Part shown: positions 32,455-39,411 of the stretch, piece by piece | How positions within the stretch are numbered: the stretch's first letter is position 1 | Layout: each line of letters starts with the position of its first letter | DNA from: DASVFB01 sp963815965 | GTDB lineage: Bacteria > Actinomycetota > Thermoleophilia > Gaiellales > Gaiellaceae | Direction: 5' to 3' | NCBI GenBank assembly: GCA_963815965.1 | Contig: CAWFIT010000009.1 | Location: 1 to 43,079, forward strand | Length of the DNA: 43,079 nt | Program-made: the position numbers and the translations under genes | Notes under the pieces: generated by a model | Databases searched by the model: none | The model's input: only the letters and a program-made list of their open reading frames with translations | What the model was told of the DNA's origin: nothing

Positions 32455-33192
32455 TTAGGCGGTTCGCCTGCGCAGTGTGGCGGCGCCGAGAGCGAGCGCC
32501 AGAAGCGTCGACCCGACCACGACGCAGAGGTCGATCACGAACCAGGCGCCGAGCCCGCGACCCTGCGTGACACGCGAGAGCGCGTCGTATGCGTACGTCA
32601 GCGGAAACACGTATGAGATCAGCTCGAGCAAGTGCGCCATCTGATCCCGCGCGACGAACAATCCGCAGAGCAAGACTTGCGGAAAGACGATCGCCGGCAT
32701 GAACTGCACGGCCTGAAACTCGGTGCGGGCGAACGCGCTCGCGAAGAGCCCGAGCGCCATCCCGAGAATCGCGTTGCCCACTGCGAGCGCAATCACCAGC
32801 AACTGCGATCCCTGCACGTGGAGGTCGAGCAGTCCGAACGCGAGCAGCGACACGACCGTCGACTGGACGACGGCGAGCAACGCGAAGGCGATCGCGTAGC
32901 CGAGGAGGATGTCCAGCTTCGCAAGCGGAAGCGTCATCAGTCGTTCGAGCGTCCCGGTCACGCGCTCCCGCAGCATCGTGATCGACGTGACGATGAACAT
33001 GGTGATGAACGGAAAGAGGCCGAGCATCGGACCGCCGATGCGGTCGAACACCTCGGGCTGCGCGTCGAACACATAGCGGATCAGCGTGACGAGTAGGCAC
33101 GGAACGCCAATGATCAGCGCGATCGTGCGCGGATCGCGGCGTAGCTGAGTGAGCACGCGGAGCGTCGTTGCCAGCGTCGCAGTGACGGTCAT
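32455..33192 (-). CDS. ABC-2 type exporter permease
   Basis: 245 residues with six hydrophobic segments, among them IALIIGVPCLLVTLI, LFPFITMFIVTSITML, IAFALLAVVQSTVVSLLAFG, LLVIALAVGNAILGMALGLF, MPAIVFPQVLLCGLF and FVIDLCVVVGSTLLALAL. ERVTGTLERLMTLPLAKLDI is the typical coupling region of ABC-2 permeases. Start ATG overlaps the stop of the ATPase gene (ATGA). The two form an exporter whose substrate (drug, lipid or polysaccharide) is unknown. Confidence 0.93.
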   Translation of the reverse strand: MTVTATLATTLRVLTQLRRDPRTIALIIGVPCLLVTLIRYVFDAQPEVFDRIGGPMLGLFPFITMFIVTSITMLRERVTGTLERLMTLPLAKLDILLGYAIAFALLAVVQSTVVSLLAFGLLDLHVQGSQLLVIALAVGNAILGMALGLFASAFARTEFQAVQFMPAIVFPQVLLCGLFVARDQMAHLLELISYVFPLTYAYDALSRVTQGRGLGAWFVIDLCVVVGSTLLALALGAATLRRRTA

Positions 33193-33899
33193 CCGCGTGC
33201 CTGCTCGACCAACTTCAGAAACGCTTTGTCGAGGTCGCGAGTGCCCGTTCGCTCGCGCAACTCATCGGGCGTGCCGGTCGCGAGGACCTCGCCGCCGCGC
33301 AGGAGCAGAAGCCGGTCGCAGCGATTGGCCTCGTCCATCACGTGACTCGAGACGAGGAGCGTTGCACCGTCGTCCGCGAGGCTGTGGAACGAGTTCCAGA
33401 GGTCGCGGCGGAGAACGGGATCCTGGCCGACCGTGGGCTCGTCGAGGACGAGCACCTCGGGCTCGCCGAGCAGCGCAGTCGCGAGAGAAGCACGCGCCCG
33501 CTGGCCACCTGAGAGCTTCTGCACGACCCGATCCGCTTCGTCCTCGAGGCCGACCGTCGTGATCGGATCCTCCACGCGCTCCCGCGGCAGGCCGAGGACG
33601 CGCGCGAAGTAGCGAAGGTTCTCGCGAACCGTGAGATCGGCGTAGACCGAAGGCGCCTGCGTGACGTACGCGACGCGCCGGCGGAGTTGTGCAGATCCCG
33701 CAGGCTCGCCGAGCACGAGCACGTTTCCGGCGGCGACGATCTGCACGCCGACGACCGCGCGGATCAGCGTGGACTTGCCGCTGCCGCTCGGACCGAGCAG
33801 TCCTGTGACCGATCCGGCCTCGACTTCGGCCGTGAGACCCGGGAGCACCACGTTACCGCCGCGCACGACGCGCAGGTCGCGGATCTCGATCGCAGCCAC
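33189..33899 (-). CDS. ABC transporter ATP-binding protein
   Basis: 236 residues from the GTG at 33899. Walker A GLLGPSGSGKSTLIRAVV, Q-loop AYVTQAPSVYADLTVREN, signature VQKLSGGQRARASLATALL, Walker B VLVLDEPTVGQDPVLR, switch His in LLVSSHVMDEANRCDRLLLL. C-terminal part as in DrrA/NodI-type ATPases. Partner of the permease encoded downstream. Divergent from the ornithine cyclodeaminase-like gene with only 24 bp between starts. Confidence 0.96.
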   Translation of the reverse strand: MAAIEIRDLRVVRGGNVVLPGLTAEVEAGSVTGLLGPSGSGKSTLIRAVVGVQIVAAGNVLVLGEPAGSAQLRRRVAYVTQAPSVYADLTVRENLRYFARVLGLPRERVEDPITTVGLEDEADRVVQKLSGGQRARASLATALLGEPEVLVLDEPTVGQDPVLRRDLWNSFHSLADDGATLLVSSHVMDEANRCDRLLLLRGGEVLATGTPDELRERTGTRDLDKAFLKLVEQARG

Positions 33900-33923
33900 C
33901 GGCCGGAGACTACGCTGGCGGCG

Positions 33924-34853
33924 ATGGCCGTCCCCGTCTTCAGCCGCGCGCAAGTCGAGGCTGCGGTCTCGCCCGAGCGCGCGGTCCAAGCCGTCCGCGA
34001 CGCCTTCGTCGCGTACGCCCGTGGCGATTGGACGATGCCGCCGAAGGTCTACGTCCCGGCGTACCCTGCGGGTGACTTCCGCGCGATGCCGGCGCTCGGC
34101 GCCGGCCACGCACTTCTGAAATGGGTTACCTCGTTCCCGGGCAACCCGGCGCTGGGGTTGCCGACGGTCACGGGCCTTGTGCTCCTTTCGGATGCGTCGA
34201 ACGGGATGCTTGTAGCGGTGCTCGACGCAGGGGCAGTGACCGCCTTGCGGACGGGCGCGGCCGCGGTGCTCGCCGCGGAGACGCTCGGCCGGGACGGCCC
34301 GGCTGCGGTGATCGGCGCCGGCGTCAACGGGCGCGCCGTCGTTCAGACGTTCGTTGCGCGCGGCCGGCGCGTCTTACTGCACGACGTCGATGCCGAGCGA
34401 GCGCGCGAGGCCGCCGCCGAGTTCGGTGCTGAGGTCGTCTCGCGCGAGGAGGCGCTTGCCGCCGACGTCGTCGTCACCGTGACGCCCGGGCGGGAGATCG
34501 TGTTCCCGGAGGGATCCCTACGAACGGGCCAGCACGTAAGCCTCATGGGCGCGGACGGCCCGGGCAAAGCGGAGATCGCCGTCGAGGAGATGGCGCGCGT
34601 GCGCATGTTCTCCGACGATTGGGAACAGGCGTCTCACAACGGCGATCTCGCGCATGCGGTCGAGGCCGGTCGCGTCACGCGCGACGACGTGACGCAGCTC
34701 GGCGACGTGCTCGCCGGAACCGCGGAGGGCCGGCGCAGCGAAGACGAGATCACCGCTTTCGACTCGACGGGCCTCGCGATCCAGGATCTCGCCGTCGCGC
34801 TCGCCGCGCTGGAACGCGCTGACGAGCTGGATCTCCCGACGCTCGAGCTCTAA
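33924..34853 (+). CDS. ornithine cyclodeaminase / mu-crystallin family protein
   Basis: 309 residues. Begins MAVPVFSRAQVEAAVSPERA, with substrate-site KVYVPAYPAGDFRAMPALG (Arg) and LLKWVTSFPGNPALGLPTV (Lys), then the dinucleotide fold PAAVIGAGVNGRAVVQTFVA and LLHDVDAERAREAAAEFG, and DSTGLAIQDLAVA at the C-terminus. Members act as ornithine cyclodeaminase, alanine dehydrogenase or cyclic imino-acid reductase; the exact reaction is open. The convergent neighbour overlaps the stop by four bases and is an amine/amino-acid oxidase-like gene, which hints at amino-acid catabolism. Confidence 0.93.
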   Translation: MAVPVFSRAQVEAAVSPERAVQAVRDAFVAYARGDWTMPPKVYVPAYPAGDFRAMPALGAGHALLKWVTSFPGNPALGLPTVTGLVLLSDASNGMLVAVLDAGAVTALRTGAAAVLAAETLGRDGPAAVIGAGVNGRAVVQTFVARGRRVLLHDVDAERAREAAAEFGAEVVSREEALAADVVVTVTPGREIVFPEGSLRTGQHVSLMGADGPGKAEIAVEEMARVRMFSDDWEQASHNGDLAHAVEAGRVTRDDVTQLGDVLAGTAEGRRSEDEITAFDSTGLAIQDLAVALAALERADELDLPTLEL

Positions 34854-35971
34854 TCGCGACGCAGCAGCCGCTCGGGGTCGAACGTGCCGAGCAGCGGATG
34901 CTCGTCGCCAAGGATCGCCTTCGCCACGAGATCGCCGCAGGCGAATCCGAGCACGTTGCCGTGGCCCGAGTAGCCGCCTGCAACCCACGCGCGCTCGGAG
35001 CCGGGCACCCGTCCGACGACCGGCAGCAAGTCGGGCACCGACCCGAAGATGCCGGCCCAGCGATGCGTGATCAGGATCTGATGCGGGACTAGGTCTGCGA
35101 CAAACGAATCGAGAGCGCCTTGGATCGCCGGTGTGATCAGCTCGTCCGCCGTGAACTCCGACTCGAGCTCGAGATCGCGGAAGCCGCCGGCGATGATTCG
35201 ACCTTCGGGTGTCTGCTGCCAGTAGTCGAATCCGTGGCGGGCGTAGTGCGGGCACCGGAAGAGAAGCTCGGGAATCGGCTCCGTCGCGATCACCTGTCCA
35301 CGTGTCGGGACGATCACCCCTTCGAGCGGGCCGAGCAGCCCGCTCGGGTAGCCGTCGGTCGCGACGAGCACGTGCTCCGCCTCGAACTCGTCGAGCGATT
35401 CGACTCGATGGTGCTCGACGATCGCGACCCCGGCCTCCCCTGCCAGCAGAGCCAGCCGGCGAACCAAGCGCACCGGTTGCGTCGCCGCGTCGCCCGGATG
35501 GAAGATCCCCGCGGGAAAGCGTCCGCGAACGGGGTCGGGATGCCACTCCGCCTCGAAGCCGTCTTCGCCCAGCGCTTCGAACTCGGCGCGGATCTCGTCC
35601 CGTTCTTCATCGTCCGCGGCGAGACGGAGGCTGCCGGTCCGCCGGATCGCGTCGCCGCCGAGCACGGCGAGCCGGTCAAGACGATCTTCGGTCAACCGCC
35701 AGAGGTCCGCAGCGCGTTCAGCGCCCAGCGACTTGCGCGCGTGGTCGTACGGCATCGCCCCGCCGCGCAACGCGAAGCCGCCGTTGCGGCCGCTTGCGCC
35801 GTCCGCGACCCCACGCGCATCGTGAATGCGGACGCGCTTCCCGGCTTCGGCGAGCGTCAGCGCAGCGGAGATGCCGGTGATGCCGGCGCCGACGATCTCG
35901 ACGTCCGGCTGCGCCACCTCGACGGCGCCGAAGTCCGGCGGGGCCTCCTCCGTCAGCCACCAGGACGACAC
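34850..35971 (-). CDS. FAD-dependent amino-acid/amine oxidoreductase (DAO family)
   Basis: 373 residues. FAD motif VEIVGAGITGISAALTLAEA at residues about 24-43, then GVADGASGRNGGFALRGG typical of glycine/D-amino-acid oxidase-like and gamma-glutamylputrescine oxidase-like enzymes, ATDGYPSGLLGPLEGVIVPT, GRIIAGGFRDLELESEF, HRWAGIFGSVPDLLPVVGRV and VAGGYSGHGNVLGFACGDLV. Oxidises a primary or secondary amine to an imine. Substrate undetermined. Confidence 0.93.
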   Translation of the reverse strand: MSSWWLTEEAPPDFGAVEVAQPDVEIVGAGITGISAALTLAEAGKRVRIHDARGVADGASGRNGGFALRGGAMPYDHARKSLGAERAADLWRLTEDRLDRLAVLGGDAIRRTGSLRLAADDEERDEIRAEFEALGEDGFEAEWHPDPVRGRFPAGIFHPGDAATQPVRLVRRLALLAGEAGVAIVEHHRVESLDEFEAEHVLVATDGYPSGLLGPLEGVIVPTRGQVIATEPIPELLFRCPHYARHGFDYWQQTPEGRIIAGGFRDLELESEFTADELITPAIQGALDSFVADLVPHQILITHRWAGIFGSVPDLLPVVGRVPGSERAWVAGGYSGHGNVLGFACGDLVAKAILGDEHPLLGTFDPERLLRRD

Positions 35972-35992
35972 GGGACCGATGCTACGTCGCCG

Positions 35993-36439
35993 TCACGCAG
36001 GAACGACGGCTGCTCGGTAGAGGCCGTCGCCCTCGCTTGCGAGCCCGGCCAACTCGAGCTCCGCGAGCGCAACCGCTACCGCCTGTGCGTCGAGCCCCGT
36101 CGCACGCACAACGTCGTCGGCTGCGGCGGGCAGGGCTGCGAGCACCGCGGCGGCCGTCTCGCCAACGGACACAGCAGCGTACGGCGGCTCCTCGATCCCG
36201 AAGAGCTCGAGCACGTCCTGCGCCGAAGTGCAGGGCGTTGCGCCGAGCTTCAGCAGCGCATTCGTTCCTCTCGAGAGCGTGGACGTGATCTCGCCGGGCA
36301 CCGCGAGTACGTCTCGTCCTTCCTCGAGCGCGAGGTCGGCCGTGATGAGCGCACCGCTACGCTCGCGCGCCTCGACGACCGCGGTGGCGGCGCAAAGACC
36401 GGCGATGATCCGGTTGCGGGCAGGGAAGCGCCGTTTTAG
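35993..36439 (-). pseudogene. dprA: truncated dprA (C-terminal fragment)
   Basis: The open frame encodes RFPARNRIIAGLCAATAVVE, ARERSGALITADLALEEGRD, LAVPGEITSTLSRGTNALLK, LGATPCTSAQDVLELFG and a winged-helix-like C-terminus (LAALPAAADDVVRATGLDA). These are the second half of the DprA Rossmann fold plus the DprA C-terminal domain. DprA loads RecA onto incoming single-stranded DNA in transformation. Homology stops abruptly at 36433-36439, with TGA at 36440-36442; roughly the first 200 residues are missing and do not appear elsewhere in the window. Confidence 0.82.
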
Positions 36440-36527
36440 TCATAGAGAGGGTTTGAGGACCACTCCGTGACATCGGAACCACACCGAGACCACACTGCAG
36501 CAGGATGAGGTCGTAAACAGTTAGAAA

Positions 36528-36577
36528 GTCGCCTGAGCTTTCCCGCAGCGTGAGGGGTCCCTTCGGGAGCAGGCGAC
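36528..36577. promoter_or_regulatory. long stem-loop near the dprA break
   Basis: GTCGCCTG (36528-36535) and CAGGCGAC (36570-36577) pair perfectly. Inside, GCTTTCCCG can pair with CGGGAGC. It lies between the dprA break and the RCC1 gene and could be a leader structure or recombination-site element. Function unknown. Confidence 0.4.
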
Positions 36578-36657
36578 GGGCGAGCGGGACGCGCGGCAAG
36601 CCTGCTTGTAGTCGGTTGCGGGAGGGAGGAGAATCAAAGGGAAGGGACGAGAACAAG

Positions 36658-38090
36658 TTGTCGACTGAACCGAGGCTGTTCCTCCGGGTCTGCGCGTTGG
36701 CCGTGCTGAGCGTTGGGCTGCTCTTCACGTCCGGTGCCGCACAGGCCGCGGCTGCCGGGAGGCTCGTCGTCTGGGGCTGCGGAAGCGGGGGCTTCTCCGG
36801 GGCAGTGCAACGTGCCGGGCGGCCTTGCCGGGGTGACCGCGATCGCGACCAGCGACGGTCAGAGCCTGGCCTTGAAACGCGACGGCACCGTCGTCGCCTG
36901 GGGCTGCGCCGCCGCCTTCCCCGACTACGGGCAATGCAGCGTTCCGAGCGGGCTCTCCGGCGTGACCGCGATCGCCGCCGGCAACGGCCAGAGCCTCGCC
37001 CTGAAGGGCGACGGCACCGTCGTCGCCTGGGGCTGTGGCGGCGGCTCTCGACTTCGGGCACGTGCAGCGTGCCGGCGGCCTGTCCGGCGTGACCGCGATC
37101 TCCGCCAGCGCCAACAGAGCCTGGCATTGAAGGGCGACGGCACCGTCGTCGCCTGGGGCTGCCTCGCATGGATCGACTTCGGCCAGTGCAGCGTGCCGAG
37201 CGGCCTCTCCGTGGTGACTGCGATCGCCGCCGGCGGCCATCACAGCCTCGCGCTGAAGGAGCGACGGAACCGTCGTCGCCTGGGGCTGCGGCGGCGACGA
37301 CGGCGCACGAGGGCAGTGCAACCTCCCGGCCGGCCTCTCCGGGGTGACCGCGATCGCCGCCGGCAACGCCCAGAGCCTCGCCCTGAAGAGCGACGGAACC
37401 GTCGTCGCCTGGGGCTGTGCCGGCTTCGACCATGGACAGTGCAGCGTTCCCAGCGGGCTCTCCGGCGTCACCGCGATCGCCGCCGGCAACGCCCAGAGCC
37501 TCGCCCTGAAGAGCGACGGCACGGTCATCGCCTGGGGCTGCGGGCCCGGGGTCGACTTGGGGCAGTGCAAAGTGCCGGCCGGCCTCTCCGGGGTGACCGC
37601 GATCTCCGCCGGCGCCGGTCATAGCCTGGCGCTGGTCGCACTCAGGGATCAGACGATCACGTTCGGCCCGCTCGCCAACAAGCACTACGGCGACCCCGAC
37701 TTCGCCGTCAGCGCGAAAGCATCCTCGGGGCTACCGGTCTCCTTCGCAGCGCGCGGAAGAGCACGCTACCGGCGCGATCGTGCATCTAACAGGCGTCGGA
37801 TCGTGCACGATCACAGCTTCGCAGCCGGCGACGCCACCTACAACGCCGCGCCCGACGTCTTGCGCACCTTCTCGATCGCGCCAACGCAGTGCACGGTGCC
37901 GAACGTCGTCGGGAAGCGGTTATCGGCGGCGATGGCGACGATCGCGAAGAGGCATTGCCGCACGGGCAGGGTCGCCCACGCCTACTCGCGCAAGCGCAAG
38001 ACGGGCGTCGTCATTTCCCAAAGCCGGCGGCCTGGGAAGGTGCTGCCGGCCCGCTCGAAAATCGACCTGATCGTCAGTCGAGGCCGTTAG
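36658..38090 (+). CDS. secreted RCC1-repeat, MBG and PASTA protein, frameshifted
   Basis: About 478 residues when pieced together from three frames. Probable TTG start at 36658, then a signal peptide (LFLRVCALAVLSVGLLFTSG and AAQA). Seven RCC1-like repeats follow, with pattern CxVPxGLSGVTAIAAG, QSLALK, DGTVVAWGC. Then comes a segment like MBG/Ig-like domains (QTITFGPLANKHYGDPDFAV; GVGSCTITASQP) and a C-terminal PASTA domain (CTVPNVVGKRLSAAMATIAK to SKIDLIVSRG). Frame changes at about 36795, 37045/37110, 37258 (an extra G against sister repeats), 37755 and 37840. RCC1 propellers bind proteins and PASTA binds cell-wall muropeptides, so a wall-attached binding protein is inferred. Confidence 0.75.
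36830..37640 (+). repeat. tandem DNA repeats encoding the RCC1 propeller
   Basis: Seven units of roughly 120-150 bp. The best-matched pair starts near 37350 and 37470, both reading through GCCGGCAACGCCCAGAGCC and CTGAAGAGCGACGG with few differences. Near-identical units suggest recent duplication or gene conversion and invite copy-number change. Confidence 0.8.
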
Positions 38091-39121
38091 CGCAAGCCTC
38101 GGCCTCTGGCCCATATCAACGGTTTTTCGTCGCCCACGAGGACATGAGCATAGGTATCGAGCGTCAGCGACTTCCGCGAGTGCCCGAGCTGCGCCGCAAC
38201 CTGCGTCACCGGCACACCCTCGGCGACCTTCACGCTCGCGTAGCGGTGCCGAAGATCGTGCGGATGGTAGTGGGCGATACCCGCGGCCTTGCACGCCCTC
38301 GCCATGACGTTCTTCGCGACATCCGGGGTGAAGCCCGCGAAGACGCGCCTCTCCGCTGTCCGGTCGTCCGGCGGCGTCGTCTCCGCGACCTCCATCATCA
38401 GCCACTCCGGCACCGCAACCCATCTACGCGCCGTAGCGGTCTTGCCGTTTCGGACGCGGAACCGAAGCCCGGTCAGGTCGACGTCACGCCACTCGAGCGC
38501 GTGGAGCTCGCCGACGCGCATCCCGCTCTGCTCGAGCACCCGGAGCGGTAGCCGCCAGCGCGCCGGGACGTTGGCGATGATCGTGTCGACGTCGGCCGCG
38601 GACGGAGGCTCAACAATCTGCGTCTCCTCACGCGGCAGGCGCACGTTCTGATGCCTGGCCGGGTTCGGTTCGACGCCGGCGAAGTCGAGGATCGCCCGCA
38701 ACGTCGCGACGTACCGCCGTGTGCTCGATGGTTTCAGCGTCAGCGAAGCGATCCACTCCTGCACATCGGCGGGAGTGATCGTCGCCGGGTCACGCTTGCC
38801 GAACGCCGGGATCATCGCCAGGACGTGCGAGCGCGTGTTCTTGCGCGTCTCTTCGCTGATGTCGACGCGGCTCGTCCGGTACGACTCCGCCCACTGGGCG
38901 AACGTGCGCCTCTGCGGCGCCGTCATCATCGCCCGCAGGAGATCGGCCGGGTTGCGACCTGCGGCGATCTCGCCGCCGACCAGGTCGCGCCGGATCCGCG
39001 CTTCCCGTTCGGTGCCGAAAGAACCGGCGTGAACGATCGGGTAGGCGCGGCCGCCGAGGCGATACCGGACGACGTAGCGGCGGCCGCTGCTCGTCTCGCG
39101 ACGGGTGATGAACACAGACAT
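38087..39121 (-). CDS. int: tyrosine-type site-specific integrase
   Basis: 344 residues; ATG at 39121 has ribosome site AAGGAGG. N-terminal arm-binding part (FITRRETSSGRRYVVRYRLG), SAM-like core-binding domain (TFAQWAESYRTSRVDISEET; KPSSTRRYVATLRAILDFA), and the catalytic domain with the full set: Arg in SGMRVGELHALEW, Lys in VRNGKTATARRWVAV, HDLRH in YHPHDLRHRYASVKVAEG, His in QLGHSRKSLTLDTYAHVL and the nucleophile Tyr in DTYAHV. It integrates and excises DNA with its excisionase. The last gene of the leftward operon; stop overlaps that of the RCC1 gene. Confidence 0.96.
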   Translation of the reverse strand: MSVFITRRETSSGRRYVVRYRLGGRAYPIVHAGSFGTEREARIRRDLVGGEIAAGRNPADLLRAMMTAPQRRTFAQWAESYRTSRVDISEETRKNTRSHVLAMIPAFGKRDPATITPADVQEWIASLTLKPSSTRRYVATLRAILDFAGVEPNPARHQNVRLPREETQIVEPPSAADVDTIIANVPARWRLPLRVLEQSGMRVGELHALEWRDVDLTGLRFRVRNGKTATARRWVAVPEWLMMEVAETTPPDDRTAERRVFAGFTPDVAKNVMARACKAAGIAHYHPHDLRHRYASVKVAEGVPVTQVAAQLGHSRKSLTLDTYAHVLVGDEKPLIWARGRGLR

Positions 39122-39136
39122 GAACTTCCTCCTTGC

Positions 39137-39191
39137 GGGTAGCTCGACAAGCACTACGCTACCACCGTCCGGGGCGGTGGGTAGCTCGACA
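39137..39191. promoter_or_regulatory. direct repeats and stem-loop between xis and int
   Basis: GGGTAGCTCGACA occurs twice (39137-39149 and 39179-39191), 42 bp apart centre to centre, i.e. four helical turns. Between them CTACCACCG (39159-39167) and CGGTGGGTAG (39175-39184) form a stem with one bulge. The layout suggests Int/Xis arm sites or an operator controlling int. Confidence 0.55.
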
Positions 39192-39210
39192 CTTCCTCCC
39201 GCCCCGGCAA

Positions 39211-39411
39211 TCACACCGGGACCTCGTCCTTGTTGAACGTGCGGGAGTCGAGGTAACGACGCACGTCGTCGCGACGAACAAAGATCTTCCGGAGGCCCTC
39301 GATCTGGACGACGGGCAGCCTGCGCATGATCGCCTCCGCCGTCGCTCTCTTCACGCCGAGCTCGGCCTGCAAGCCCTTCGCGTCGAGCAGCTCGGGAAGC
39401 CGCTCAGTCAC
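39211..39411 (-). CDS. excisionase-like helix-turn-helix protein
   Basis: 66 residues from the GTG at 39411, which overlaps the stop of the primase-ATPase gene (GTGA). Helix-turn-helix LLDAKGLQAELGVKRATAEA with wing IMRRLPVVQIEGLRKIFVRR and DDVRRYLDSR, the typical MerR/Xis-like (HTH_17) fold of excisionases and small element regulators. Position directly upstream of int supports a role in excision directionality. Confidence 0.85.
   Translation of the reverse strand: MTERLPELLDAKGLQAELGVKRATAEAIMRRLPVVQIEGLRKIFVRRDDVRRYLDSRTFNKDEVPV

Noticed and set aside
38087..39121. That this integrase belongs to the tRNA-Leu-flanked block at 3.8-12.5 kb
   Set aside because: It is 26 kb away with core genes between and no tRNA-Leu sequence near it; the two are better treated as separate events.
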